Positions 12,115 to 21,437 of a stretch of DNA of 64,000 bases are shown in pieces. Each line of letters begins with the position of its first letter. Position 1 is the stretch's first letter. Both the position numbers and the translations under genes were made by a program. Origin of the DNA: an uncultured Collinsella sp. (GTDB lineage: Bacteria; Actinomycetota; Coriobacteriia; Coriobacteriales; Coriobacteriaceae); contig UQHT01000011.1 in assembly GCA_900540875.1 (NCBI GenBank), positions 4,404-68,403 of the forward strand, read 5' to 3'. The notes beneath the pieces are model-generated. The model saw only the letters and a list, made by a program, of their open reading frames with translations. It made no database searches and was not told the origin of the DNA.

Positions 12115-13059
12115 ATGCTCAAGACTCCTCTCTGCGATCTGCTCGGCATCGAAAAGCCCGTGTTCCAGGGCGGTATGGCCTGGATCGCCGACGCCTCGCT
12201 GGCGTCCGCAGTGTCCGAGGCGGGCGGCTTAGGGATTATCGCGGCCATGAACGCCGACGCCAACTGGCTGCGCGACCAGATTCATGAGCTGCGCGCCAGG
12301 ACGGATAAGCCCTTTGGCGTCAACGTCATGCTCATGAGCCCGTTTGCCGACGAGGTCGCGCGGGTCGTGATTGACGAGCGGGTGCCGGTCGTCGTGACGG
12401 GTGCCGGCAATCCCACCAAGTACATGAAGGCGTGGAACGAGGCGGGCATCAAGGTCATCCCGGTCGTTGCCTCGGTGGCGCTGGCGCGTCTCGTGGCGCG
12501 TCGTGGAGCCACTGCCGTGGTTGCCGAGGGTACCGAATCAGGCGGCCATATTGGCGAGACCTCGACGATGGCACTGGTGCCACAGGTTGTCGATGCGGTC
12601 GATATTCCCGTGGTTGCGGCTGGCGGTATCGCCGATGGCCGCGGCGTGGCGGCCGCCTTTATGCTGGGCGCCGCCGGCGTGCAGGTGGGTACGCGCTTTC
12701 TGATCGCAGATGAGTGCACCGTATCGGAGCAGTACAAGGAGATGGTCCTGAAGGCCAACGACACCTCGACGCGTGCGACCGGCCGCTCGACGGGACACCC
12801 GGTGCGTGCCCTCAAGAGCCCCTTCACTAACGCCTACGCCAAGAGCGAGGCGGCGGGCGTAAGCGTCGAGGAGCTCGGGGCCATGGGCACGGGCGCCCTT
12901 CGCAAGGCCGCCAAGGACGGCAATTACGAAGAGGGCTCGTTTTTGTGTGGACAGATTGCCGGCATGGTCAACGAGCGCCAAAGCGCACGTGAAATCGTTG
13001 ACGACCTGGTCGATGGCGCCGAGCACGTCCTGAAGGGTGCGTGCGCATGGGTGGCGTAG
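12115..13059 (+). CDS. fabK: Enoyl-ACP reductase II, FMN-dependent
   Basis: This 314-residue TIM-barrel flavoprotein is predicted to reduce trans-2-enoyl-ACP with NAD(P)H in the last step of each elongation cycle. FMN-binding segments are visible (PVFQGGMAWIAD, GTESGGHIGE, VAAGGIADGRG, AGVQVGTRF). The fold is shared with nitronate monooxygenases, but the location inside a fab operon with no other enoyl reductase in the window supports FabK. FabK is unrelated to the triclosan target FabI. It overlaps fabD by about 13 bases. Confidence 0.92.
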   Translation: MLKTPLCDLLGIEKPVFQGGMAWIADASLASAVSEAGGLGIIAAMNADANWLRDQIHELRARTDKPFGVNVMLMSPFADEVARVVIDERVPVVVTGAGNPTKYMKAWNEAGIKVIPVVASVALARLVARRGATAVVAEGTESGGHIGETSTMALVPQVVDAVDIPVVAAGGIADGRGVAAAFMLGAAGVQVGTRFLIADECTVSEQYKEMVLKANDTSTRATGRSTGHPVRALKSPFTNAYAKSEAAGVSVEELGAMGTGALRKAAKDGNYEEGSFLCGQIAGMVNERQSAREIVDDLVDGAEHVLKGACAWVA

Positions 13060-13973
13060 CGTTTCTGTTTGCCGGCCAGGGCGCCCAGCACCCCGCGATG
13101 GGCGTCGACCTGATCGAGGCATCGCCGGCGGCCGCCGAGGTGTTCGCCATTGCCGACGAGGTGCGCCCGGGGACCAGTGAGCAGTGCCGAAGCGCCTCCA
13201 AGGAGGAACTCTCGCAGACCGAGAACACGCAGCCGTGCGTGTTCGTTCACGATTTGGCAGCGGCTGCCGCCCTGCGTGAGCGCGGCGTGGTACCTACCGC
13301 CTGTGCGGGTTTTTCGCTTGGCGAGGTCGCCGCGCTCACCTTTGCGGGGGCGTTCGATACGCGAGCGGGTTTTGAGCTCGTATGTGAGCGTGCGGCATTG
13401 ATGGCCACGGCGGCCGAGCGTCACCCCGGCGGCATGCGCGCCGTCATCAAACTCGATGCGGCGCAGGTCGAGGGCTTGGCAAAACAGGCCGGCGAGGACT
13501 GCTGGCCGGTCAACTACAACAGCCCCCAGCAGACGGTTGTGGCCGGAGCGCCCGAGGCGCTGCAGGAGCTCGACGTTCTAGTGAAAGAGGCTGGCGGTCG
13601 CGCCATGAAGGTCGCGGTGTCGGGTGCATTCCATAGCCCCTATATGGCCGAGGCGACCTGTGGCCTTGCTGCATATATCGAGGCCGGTCACGCGCCGTCC
13701 CCGCTGCTGATTCCTGTTATGGCAAATATGACAGCGGCGCCCTATCCGGCCGACCCGCAGGCGGCAGCGGAGATGCTGGCCAACCAGGTGAGTCATGCCG
13801 TGCGCTGGGTCGACACGCTGCATGCTCTGCAGGATCAAGGCATCGACACGTTTATTGAGGTCGGCCCTGGCAAAACGCTGTCGGGCCTGGCCAAGCGTAC
13901 GCTGAGCGACGTTCGCGTGTATTCGTGCGAAACGGCCGAGCAGGTCGCAGCTATTGCCGACGAGCTCGCATAG
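13047..13973 (+). CDS. fabD: Malonyl-CoA--ACP transacylase
   Basis: This 308-residue enzyme moves malonyl from CoA to ACP. The nucleophile is Ser90 in AGFSLGE, the conserved GQGAQ block is near the N-terminus, and the catalytic His is in GAFHSPYM. ATG 13047 is preferred because GAAGGG lies 9 bases upstream; a GTG at 13041 is the alternative. The start sits inside the end of fabK, consistent with coupled translation. Confidence 0.93.
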   Translation: MGGVAFLFAGQGAQHPAMGVDLIEASPAAAEVFAIADEVRPGTSEQCRSASKEELSQTENTQPCVFVHDLAAAAALRERGVVPTACAGFSLGEVAALTFAGAFDTRAGFELVCERAALMATAAERHPGGMRAVIKLDAAQVEGLAKQAGEDCWPVNYNSPQQTVVAGAPEALQELDVLVKEAGGRAMKVAVSGAFHSPYMAEATCGLAAYIEAGHAPSPLLIPVMANMTAAPYPADPQAAAEMLANQVSHAVRWVDTLHALQDQGIDTFIEVGPGKTLSGLAKRTLSDVRVYSCETAEQVAAIADELA

Positions 13974-14003
13974 TCCACAGGGCTGTAACCCGAAAGGAAT
14001 GAC

Positions 14004-14777
14004 ATGGGCAACTTGAACAACGGCGCGCTCGAGCGCAACGACTCACGTCGCGTGGCACTGGTCACGGGCGGCTCGCGGGGTATCGGCCGCGCCTGCGCTG
14101 TCGGTCTGGCGGAGGACGGCTTTGATATCGCCGTCGTCTATGCCGGCAGCGTCGATGCGGCGCGCGAGACGTGCGAAGCCTGTGAGGCGGTTGGCGCCAC
14201 GGCACGCGCATATCAATGCGACGTGGCCGATCCCGCTGCCGTCAACGCGTGTGTGGAAGCGGTCCTCAACGACTTTGGTTCCATTTGGGCGCTCGTCAAC
14301 AATGCCGGCATCACCCGCGATGGCCTGCTCATGCGCATGGGCGATGACGCATTCGATCGCGTGCTCGATGTCAATCTCAAGGGAACATTCAATATGACGC
14401 GCGCGCTCACCAAGACCTTTATGCGCCAGCGCGGCGGTTGCGTCGTCAACATGAGCTCGGTCGTGGGCCTGATGGGCAATGCCGGGCAAGCCAACTACGC
14501 TGCTTCCAAGGCGGGCGTGATAGGGCTTACCAAGGCGGTGGCGCGCGAGCTTGCGCCTCGTGGCGTACGAGCGAACGCGGTCGCCCCCGGGTTTGTCGAG
14601 ACAGATATGACGGCAAAGCTCTCGGAGAAGGTGCGTACGGCAACCGAGGAACAGATTCCCCTTAAGCGCATGGCACGCCCCGAGGAAGTGGCCGGCGTGG
14701 TGCGCTTTTTAGCGAGCGATGCGGCTGCTTACATTACGGGCGAGGTCGTGCGCGTCGACGGCGGAATGGCGATGTAG
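14004..14777 (+). CDS. fabG: 3-oxoacyl-ACP reductase
   Basis: This 257-residue short-chain dehydrogenase reduces 3-oxoacyl-ACP with NADPH. The cofactor motif TGGSRGIG, the NNAG motif, the catalytic Ser in VVNMSSVVG and the YAASK Tyr-Lys pair are all present. Length is normal apart from a short N-terminal extension of about 13 residues before the Rossmann fold. GAAAGGAATGAC precedes the ATG. Confidence 0.95.
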   Translation: MGNLNNGALERNDSRRVALVTGGSRGIGRACAVGLAEDGFDIAVVYAGSVDAARETCEACEAVGATARAYQCDVADPAAVNACVEAVLNDFGSIWALVNNAGITRDGLLMRMGDDAFDRVLDVNLKGTFNMTRALTKTFMRQRGGCVVNMSSVVGLMGNAGQANYAASKAGVIGLTKAVARELAPRGVRANAVAPGFVETDMTAKLSEKVRTATEEQIPLKRMARPEEVAGVVRFLASDAAAYITGEVVRVDGGMAM

Positions 14778-14816
14778 AAACCAGGGCCGAAGAACGGCTT
14801 GGATGAGGAGACCATG

Positions 14817-16064
14817 ATGGAACAGAGAGTTGCAATCACCGGCATCGGTGCCGTATCGCCGCTCGGCAACACCGCGCTTGCCACCTGGGCGGCCATGTGC
14901 GCCGGGACCTGTGGCATCGGCCCGATCACGCACTTCGATACCGATGCGTTTACCGTCAAGGTGGCGGCCGAAGTCAAGGGCTTTGACGGCAACGAGTACT
15001 TTGGCAAGCGTGACGCCAAGCATCTCGACCCCTGCGTTCAGTTTGCGATGGCGGCTTCGGACGAGGCAATGCACGATGCGGGCTTTGATGTCGAAGGCGC
15101 CATCGATCGTGAGCGCCTGGGCGTCTACGTGGGCTCGGGCGTGGGCGGCATGACGACGCTCGTCGACAACGTCCACACGATCGCCGATCGTGGACCTCGC
15201 CGCGCATCGCCCTATATGATTGCGATGATGATCCCCAACATGGCATCGGGCAATATCGCAATCCGTCACAAGGCAAAGGGACCGACCCTGCCAGTCGTGA
15301 CTGCGTGCGCGACCTCGGCCCATGCGGTGGGCGAGGCGTTCCGTGCTATTAAGCACGGCTATGCCGACGCGATCCTCGCGGGCGGTGCCGAGGCGGCCAT
15401 TATCCCCGATGCTGTTGCAGGCTTTACGTCCTGCCGCGCATTGACCACCAACCCCGATCCCGCGACGGCCTGCCGCCCGTTCGACGCAGACCGCGATGGC
15501 TTTGTGATGGGTGAGGGCGCCTGCGTGCTGGTACTCGAGAGCATGGAGCATGCGCAGGCGCGCGGTGCGCACATTTATGCCGAGGTCGTGGGCTACGGCA
15601 ACACCGATGATGCCTATCACATTACGAGTCCCGACCCCGATGCCGCCGGCATTGCCCGTGCGATATCGCTGGCGGTAGCCGAGGGCGACGTCAAGCCTTC
15701 CGAGGGTCTCTACATCAACGCCCACGGCACCTCGACCAAGCTCAACGATTCGTCCGAGACGACAGGCATTAAGCGGGCGCTCGGCGAGGACGCGGCACGC
15801 GCCGCACACGTCTCGTCGACCAAGTCGATGACCGGGCACATGATCGGTGCCACGGGTGCCATCGAGGTCATGGCCTGTGCCATGGCGCTCGAGCAGGGCG
15901 TGGTGCCCCCGACCATTAACTACCACACGCCCGATCCCGCCTGCGATCTTGATTACACGCCTAATCGCGCGGTTCGCGCCGACCTTACCTGGGCGCTTTC
16001 GACCAACCTGGGCTTTGGCGGGCACAACGCCGCCATCGCGCTGCGTAGATATACGAGGAGCTAG
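14817..16064 (+). CDS. fabF: 3-oxoacyl-ACP synthase II (KAS II)
   Basis: This 415-residue condensing enzyme elongates acyl-ACP with malonyl-ACP. The nucleophilic Cys is in VTACATSAHAVGEAF, and the two His residues are in NAHGTSTKLND and GFGGHNAAIAL. The Lys is in KSMTGHMIGATGA. ATG 14817 lies 6 bases after GAGGAG; ATG 14814 or TTG 14799 are possible alternatives. No fabB, fabA or fabM is seen, so how unsaturated chains are made is not evident from this operon. Confidence 0.95.
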   Translation: MEQRVAITGIGAVSPLGNTALATWAAMCAGTCGIGPITHFDTDAFTVKVAAEVKGFDGNEYFGKRDAKHLDPCVQFAMAASDEAMHDAGFDVEGAIDRERLGVYVGSGVGGMTTLVDNVHTIADRGPRRASPYMIAMMIPNMASGNIAIRHKAKGPTLPVVTACATSAHAVGEAFRAIKHGYADAILAGGAEAAIIPDAVAGFTSCRALTTNPDPATACRPFDADRDGFVMGEGACVLVLESMEHAQARGAHIYAEVVGYGNTDDAYHITSPDPDAAGIARAISLAVAEGDVKPSEGLYINAHGTSTKLNDSSETTGIKRALGEDAARAAHVSSTKSMTGHMIGATGAIEVMACAMALEQGVVPPTINYHTPDPACDLDYTPNRAVRADLTWALSTNLGFGGHNAAIALRRYTRS

Positions 16065-16067
16065 AGC

Positions 16068-16541
16068 ATGGATTCCAAAAGACTTGCCGAGATAGCCGAT
16101 GTGATGGAGGACCGCGGCCTTACGCGCGTACGTGTTGAGGAGCCCGATGGCACCGCGGTCGAACTCGAGCGCGCGAGTGCCGCGCAGCCGGTTGCCGTGC
16201 CCATGCCTATGCCGAGCGCCATGGCCGCTCAAGTTGCAGCTCCCACAGTCGCGCCTGCCGCACCGGAGCCCGCCACGCAGATACCTGCCGCCGCGCCGGA
16301 GCCCAAGGGCACCGAGGTGACTGCTCCCATGGTGGGCGTCTTCTATGCTGCCCCTGCGCCGGGCGACGAGCCGTTTGTGCGCGTGGGCTCCAAGGTCAAG
16401 GCCGGCGAGACCCTCTGCATCATCGAGGCCATGAAGGTTCTCAACGAGGTGACGGCCGAGGCAGACGGTGAGGTGCTCGAGATCTGCGTGGCCGACGGCG
16501 ACCTCGTGGAGTTTGGCAGCTGCCTCATGAGGATCGGATAG
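16068..16541 (+). CDS. accB: Biotin carboxyl carrier protein of acetyl-CoA carboxylase
   Basis: This 157-residue protein has an N-terminal docking region, a Pro/Ala-rich flexible linker (about residues 45-80) and a C-terminal biotinyl domain. The biotinylated lysine is in EAMKVLNEV; the usual form is EAMKLMNEI. It carries CO2 from AccC to the carboxyltransferase AccDA. Its ligase, BirA, is encoded at the head of this cluster on the other strand. Confidence 0.94.
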   Translation: MDSKRLAEIADVMEDRGLTRVRVEEPDGTAVELERASAAQPVAVPMPMPSAMAAQVAAPTVAPAAPEPATQIPAAAPEPKGTEVTAPMVGVFYAAPAPGDEPFVRVGSKVKAGETLCIIEAMKVLNEVTAEADGEVLEICVADGDLVEFGSCLMRIG

Positions 16542-16550
16542 GTGATATCC

Positions 16551-16973
16551 ATGAACAAAGAAGAGCTCAAGAAGCTGTTGCCGCATCGCGAGCCGATGCT
16601 TTTGCTCGACGAAGCCGAGCTGGTGGGCGACGAGGCCCACGGCAAGATCACGATTACAGGCGACGAGTACTTTTTGCAGGGACATTTTCCGGGAAACCCG
16701 GTCGTTCCCGGCGTGATTCAGTGCGAGATGCTCGCCCAGAACTGCTGCGTGCTGCTGATGGGCGATGAGGAGGCGCGCGGCGCGACGCCGTTCTACACGA
16801 GTCTGGACAAGGTGCGCTTTAAGCGTCCGGTGCGCCCGGGCGACACGGTGGATCTAGTGTGCTCCATCACGCGTGCGCGCGGGCCGTTCCGCTTTGCGAC
16901 GGGTACTGCGAGCGTCAACGGTGAGGTTTGCTGCCGCGCCGATATGTCTTTTGCACTCATGCACGAAAGTTAA
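16551..16973 (+). CDS. fabZ: 3-hydroxyacyl-ACP dehydratase
   Basis: This 140-residue hot-dog-fold enzyme removes water from 3-hydroxyacyl-ACP. The signature HFPGNPVVPGVIQCE carries the catalytic His, and the partner Glu is in the downstream QCEMLAQ helix. ATG 16551 is chosen because AGGTGAT lies just upstream; a GTG at 16542 is possible. Its position between accB and accC is common in fab/acc operons. Confidence 0.94.
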   Translation: MNKEELKKLLPHREPMLLLDEAELVGDEAHGKITITGDEYFLQGHFPGNPVVPGVIQCEMLAQNCCVLLMGDEEARGATPFYTSLDKVRFKRPVRPGDTVDLVCSITRARGPFRFATGTASVNGEVCCRADMSFALMHES

Positions 16974-16983
16974 GGAAGGCTCC

Positions 16984-18327
16984 ATGTTCGACAAAGTGCT
17001 CATCGCCAACCGCGGCGAAGTCGCGGTCCGTGTTATCCGCGCGTGCCGCGATATGGGCATCAAGACCGTCGCCGTTTATTCCACGACCGATGCGGACGCG
17101 CTACACGTGCAGCTTGCCGACGAGGCGTATTGCATCGGCGGCCCGCGTCTTGCCGAGAGCTACCTCAACGACGATGCCGTGCTCACCTGTGCCGTAAAGT
17201 CGGGAGCTAAGGCAATTCATCCCGGCTATGGCTTCTTTTCCGAGAAGGCGAGCTTCGTGCGCGACTGCGACAAGTTCGGTCTGGCGTTTGTCGGTCCTTC
17301 GGCCGAGGTGATCGACAGCATGGGCGACAAGGACGCCGCACGCCGAACGGCCGCTGCTGCGGGCGTGCCCATCGTGCCGGGCTGCGATTTGCTCAAAAGC
17401 CCCGAGGAGGCGACGGCCGAGGCCGAGCGCATCGGCTGCCCCGTGCTTATTAAGGCGCGCGCGGGCGGCGGCGGTCGCGGTATTCGCAAGGTCGAGCGCG
17501 TGGAAGATGCGGCAAAGGCGTTCATCGAGGCGCGTGCCGAGGGTGAGGCCGTTTTTGGCGACGGCGAGTGCTACATGGAGAAGTTCGTTGCGCCGGCGCA
17601 TCACGTTGAGGTACAGATTATGGCCGATAAGCAGGGCCATGTGTTTTCGCTCGGCGAGCGCGAGTGCTCGGTGCAGCGCCGCAACCAAAAGCTGATCGAG
17701 GAGAGCCCCGCGCCGTGCCTCGACGGACGCGATGATATTCGCGCGCGCATGCACAAGGCCGCGCGCGACCTGGCTCGTGCCGTTGGCTATGAGGGCGCTG
17801 GCACCATCGAGTTTTTGTACTCAGATGACGGCAATTTCTACTTTATGGAAATGAACACGCGCTTGCAGGTGGAGCATCCGGTTACGGAGTTTGTGACCGA
17901 TACCGACCTGGTTAAGTGGCAGCTGCGCGTGGCTGCCGGCCAGCCTCTGCCCTTTGAGCAGGAGGACGTACCGGTCCGCAACCACGCCATGGAGTGCCGC
18001 ATCAATGCCGAAACGCCGGACTATCTACCGTCATGTGGAACGGTCACCGCGTTGCGTGTGCCGGGTGGTCCGCGCGTGCGCTGGGATTCCGCCATGTTTA
18101 CCGGAGCGAAAGTTCCGCCGTACTACGACTCCATGCTCGGCAAGCTCATCGTGTGCGCGCCCACGCGTGACGGTGCCATTCGCAAGATGCGCTCGGCCCT
18201 GGGCGAGCTCGTGATTGAGGGCGTGAGCGAAAACAGCGAGCTTCAGCTCGACGTGCTGGCAAACGACGAGTTCTTGTCGGGCATGTACCACACCGATCTG
18301 ATGGGGCATCTCTATGCTGATGAATAG
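16984..18327 (+). CDS. accC: Biotin carboxylase of acetyl-CoA carboxylase
   Basis: This 447-residue ATP-grasp enzyme carboxylates biotin on AccB using bicarbonate and ATP. The N-terminal ANRGEVAVRVIRA, the flexible ATP lid around KARAGGGGRGIR, and the conserved EMNTRLQVEHPVTE with catalytic residues are visible. Length is standard. TTAAGGAAGG precedes ATG 16984. The gene overlaps the accDA start by 14 bases. Confidence 0.96.
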   Translation: MFDKVLIANRGEVAVRVIRACRDMGIKTVAVYSTTDADALHVQLADEAYCIGGPRLAESYLNDDAVLTCAVKSGAKAIHPGYGFFSEKASFVRDCDKFGLAFVGPSAEVIDSMGDKDAARRTAAAAGVPIVPGCDLLKSPEEATAEAERIGCPVLIKARAGGGGRGIRKVERVEDAAKAFIEARAEGEAVFGDGECYMEKFVAPAHHVEVQIMADKQGHVFSLGERECSVQRRNQKLIEESPAPCLDGRDDIRARMHKAARDLARAVGYEGAGTIEFLYSDDGNFYFMEMNTRLQVEHPVTEFVTDTDLVKWQLRVAAGQPLPFEQEDVPVRNHAMECRINAETPDYLPSCGTVTALRVPGGPRVRWDSAMFTGAKVPPYYDSMLGKLIVCAPTRDGAIRKMRSALGELVIEGVSENSELQLDVLANDEFLSGMYHTDLMGHLYADE

Positions 18328-20038
18328 AAAAGCGAAGACGGTCAACGTCCTCGAGGGGCCGATGACCGAGTCGTGCGCCGAGTTTCCCGCGCGCCACGTG
18401 TTTATCAAGTGCCCGGAGTGCCGCCGTGTGATCGATGAGGCGCGCCTGCACGACAACCTCGAGGTCTGCCCTCGTTGCGGCAAACACTTTCGCGTGAGCG
18501 GTCGCGCGCGCATGCGCATGACGGTCGACGCGGGTACCTTTGAGGAATGGGATGCCAATCTGGCGTCGAAGGACTTCCTCTCGTTTCCCGGTTATGCCGA
18601 CAAGCTTAAGAGCGTGAGCGAGCGTTCGGGCGAGCGCGATGCCGTTGTGTGCGGCAGGGGCAAAATCTGCGGCTGCGATACCGCGCTCTTCTTTATGGAT
18701 GCCAACTTTATGATGGGCTCAATGGGCTCCGTGGTGGGCGAGAAGATCTGTCGTGTCTTTGAGCGCGCGGCCGAGTTGGGGCTGCCGGTCGTTGGCTTTA
18801 CCGTATCGGGCGGCGCCCGCATGCAGGAGGGCGTGACCTCGCTCATGCAGATGGCCAAGATTTCTGCGGCGGTTAGGCGCCACAGCGAGGCGGGCGGCCT
18901 GTATATCACGGTGCTCACCGATCCCACGACCGGAGGTGTAACCGCGAGCTTTGCCATGGAGGGCGACATTATCCTGGCCGAGCCCGATGCCCTGACGGCA
19001 TTTGCCGGCCCGCGCGTGATCGAGCAGAACATGCACAAGCGTCTGCCCAAGGGATTCCAGCGTTCCGAGTTTTTGCTGGAGCACGGCTTTTGCGATGCCG
19101 TTGTTCCGCGTGGTGAGATTGCGCTCACGGTAGGCGAGCTGCTGGCGCTGCACGAAGGGCACGCGCCCGGCCTGGGGGCACCGCATGAGATCGTGCATAC
19201 GGGTCGTCGCGACAAAAAGCTGGGACACTTGTTTAAGCGCTCGGCCGCACCAAAAAGCGCGCTCGAAATCGTCAAACAGACTCGCTCGGCGAACCGCGCC
19301 ACGGCAGGCGAGATGATCTCGTTGGGTCTCGACGGATTCGTAGAGCTGCACGGCGACCGCTACTTTGGCGACGATGCTGCCGTGGTGGGCGGCATCGGCT
19401 GGAAAGACGGGCGACCCGTGACGGTTATCGCCATCGAGCGCGGTACCACGACCAAAGAGCGCATGCGTCGCAACTTTGGTATGGCACATCCCGAGGGCTA
19501 CCGCAAGGCACGTCGCCTGATGCACCAAGCCGAGAAATTTGGTCGGCCGGTTCTGTGCCTGGTTGATACTTCGGGCGCGTTTTGCGGCATCGGTGCCGAG
19601 GAGCGCGGCCAGGGCGAGGCGATTGCCCAGAATCTCATGGAGATGAGCGGCCTTAAGACGCCGATTGTCTCGGTGGTGACAGGCGAGGGCGGCTCTGGTG
19701 GCGCGCTGGCGCTGTCCGTGGCCGACCGCATCCTGATGCTCTCGAGCTCGGCCTATTCGGTCGTGAGCCCCGAGGCCTGTGCGTCGATCCTGTGGAAGGA
19801 TACCGAGCGCGCGAATGAGGCCGCTGAGGCGCTTAAGCTCACGGCCCCCGATCTGTTGGCGCTCGGCATCATCGACGGCATTGTTGACGATAGGGGCCTG
19901 TCGCATGAGGAGATCGCCGGTGTCGTCATGTCCTCGGCATTTGATGCCTTCGATACGCTTGGGCAGCTCGACGACGCGACCCTCACAAACCTCCGCTACG
20001 AAAAGTACCGCGCAATCGGTCAGTACCGCACGATGTGA
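18314..20038 (+). CDS. accDA: Fused acetyl-CoA carboxylase carboxyltransferase (AccD-AccA)
   Basis: This 574-residue single protein replaces the usual separate beta and alpha subunits. Residues about 30-290 are AccD-like, with a four-Cys zinc ribbon (CPECRR and CPRCGK) and the acyl-CoA-binding GGARMQEG. Residues about 310-574 are AccA-like, with LHGDRYFGDD, GGIGWKDGRPV and VTGEGGSGGALAL. The two halves are joined by a short linker with no internal stop or restart. It transfers CO2 from biotin to acetyl-CoA to give malonyl-CoA. It is the last lipid gene of the operon. Confidence 0.94.
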   Translation: MLMNRKAKTVNVLEGPMTESCAEFPARHVFIKCPECRRVIDEARLHDNLEVCPRCGKHFRVSGRARMRMTVDAGTFEEWDANLASKDFLSFPGYADKLKSVSERSGERDAVVCGRGKICGCDTALFFMDANFMMGSMGSVVGEKICRVFERAAELGLPVVGFTVSGGARMQEGVTSLMQMAKISAAVRRHSEAGGLYITVLTDPTTGGVTASFAMEGDIILAEPDALTAFAGPRVIEQNMHKRLPKGFQRSEFLLEHGFCDAVVPRGEIALTVGELLALHEGHAPGLGAPHEIVHTGRRDKKLGHLFKRSAAPKSALEIVKQTRSANRATAGEMISLGLDGFVELHGDRYFGDDAAVVGGIGWKDGRPVTVIAIERGTTTKERMRRNFGMAHPEGYRKARRLMHQAEKFGRPVLCLVDTSGAFCGIGAEERGQGEAIAQNLMEMSGLKTPIVSVVTGEGGSGGALALSVADRILMLSSSAYSVVSPEACASILWKDTERANEAAEALKLTAPDLLALGIIDGIVDDRGLSHEEIAGVVMSSAFDAFDTLGQLDDATLTNLRYEKYRAIGQYRTM

Positions 20039-20054
20039 CAAAGGGACAGTCCAC

Positions 20055-21293
20055 ATGTCACATTGGGAAAGGCGTTCCATGTCACAAGTTTCTAACACCT
20101 CGTTTACAACGACGGTTTCATCAAACGCCATGGCCGTGGTGGACTATCTGTCCAAAAGCATGATGTCGGCGTTGCCGTTTATTGTCTGCGCGGCGCTGTT
20201 CCGCACCGTTGCCGTCATTATGGGCGAAGGCATGCTTGGTCTATGGCCTGCCGATTCCGAAATCTATCGCCTGTTTTACAGCTGGCTGTATAACGCCGGC
20301 TATTACTTTTTGCCCATCTATCTTGGTTGGGCCGCTGCCCGCCAGCTCGGTTGCTCGGAGCAGCTGGGCATGATGCTGGGCGGCGTATTGATTGTGCCCG
20401 ATCTGCTTAAGCTCGTTGATGCCGCATCGACGACGGGGGCATCGATGACTTCCGTGTATGATCTACTTCCCGCGCCGGTCAACGATTACACGACGACTGT
20501 TATTCCGGTTCTCATCTCGGTGCCCGTGCTATGGCAGGTGGAGCGTTTCTTTAAGCGCACTATCCCTCAGGCTGTGGCGTTTTCTTTTGTACCGTTTGCA
20601 ACCATGCTTGTCATGGTTCCGGTGTCGCTGTGTGTTACGGCGCCGGCAGGCAGCTATCTGGGCATGCTGTTGGGACAGCTTATGTTTATGCTTGGCAATT
20701 CCGGTGGCATCGTGTCGCTGCTCACGCTCATGGGGCTTGCCGCGGGCTGGGAGTTTCTTAAGATCGCGGGTGTCAGCAACGTTGTCCTATCGCTCGCCTA
20801 TGCGCAGTTTATGAGTGTGGGAACGGATTCGTGCATCCTGATCGCCGCGACGATGGCAACGTTCGCCGTTTGGGGTATGCCCTTTGGCGCGTCGCTCCGC
20901 GTTGCGGATAAGGACGAGAAGGCGCTCATGCTGGGCTATTCAATCTCGGGGATTCTTGGCGGCGTAAGCGAGCCAGCGCTGTACGGATGCGGCTTTAAAT
21001 ATGGCAGGTGTCTGACGTGCATGGCCGTTGGCGGCGCCGTCGGAGGCCTTGTTGCGGCCGTGGGCCACGTTACGGCTTATACCATCGGTATGACGAATGT
21101 CCTCATGGTCATTGGCTTTGCCACGGGCGGCATCTCGAATCTGCTGTGGTGCTGCGCTGCCGGCGGCGCAGCATTTGCGGTGTCTGCGGCGCTGAGCTGC
21201 TGTTTTGGCGTGGTGCCGACAAAGATGCAGGCGGCAGAAGACGCAGCTGATTCGCTCGAAACAGTGGCGAGCGCTGCTGAAGCAAGCGCATAA
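20055..21293 (+). CDS. Orphan PTS EIIC permease, glucoside/sucrose type
   Basis: This roughly 412-residue membrane protein has about ten hydrophobic segments. It matches the EIIC domain of beta-glucoside/sucrose phosphotransferase systems: FLPIYLGWAAARQLG, GVLIVPDLL, YTTTVIPVLISVPVLW and GVSEPALYG. No EIIB cysteine domain or EIIA histidine domain is fused or encoded nearby, so it would need partners from elsewhere. It begins only 16 bases after accDA, suggesting readthrough from the fatty-acid operon. An alternative start is ATG 20079 (404 residues), which has its own GGGAAAGG. The substrate is unknown. Confidence 0.82.
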   Translation: MSHWERRSMSQVSNTSFTTTVSSNAMAVVDYLSKSMMSALPFIVCAALFRTVAVIMGEGMLGLWPADSEIYRLFYSWLYNAGYYFLPIYLGWAAARQLGCSEQLGMMLGGVLIVPDLLKLVDAASTTGASMTSVYDLLPAPVNDYTTTVIPVLISVPVLWQVERFFKRTIPQAVAFSFVPFATMLVMVPVSLCVTAPAGSYLGMLLGQLMFMLGNSGGIVSLLTLMGLAAGWEFLKIAGVSNVVLSLAYAQFMSVGTDSCILIAATMATFAVWGMPFGASLRVADKDEKALMLGYSISGILGGVSEPALYGCGFKYGRCLTCMAVGGAVGGLVAAVGHVTAYTIGMTNVLMVIGFATGGISNLLWCCAAGGAAFAVSAALSCCFGVVPTKMQAAEDAADSLETVASAAEASA

Positions 21294-21331
21294 ATCTGTG
21301 CGACAAAAGGACGATTCCTTTGTCATATTCC

Positions 21332-21366
21332 AAGGCTGCGGCCCGTGTGGGCTGCGGCCTTTTTGT
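21332..21366 (+). terminator. Probable terminator after the EIIC gene
   Basis: Two short paired blocks (AAGGC/GCCTT and GCCC/GGGC), separated by a small internal loop, are followed by five T. It is weaker than the other terminators in the window. Confidence 0.55.
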
Positions 21367-21437
21367 ATCTGGAGGACAAAGTGGCTACACTACAATCCGT
21401 TTGAGCAATAGATATATAGGTAGTACCGTGGGGACTG

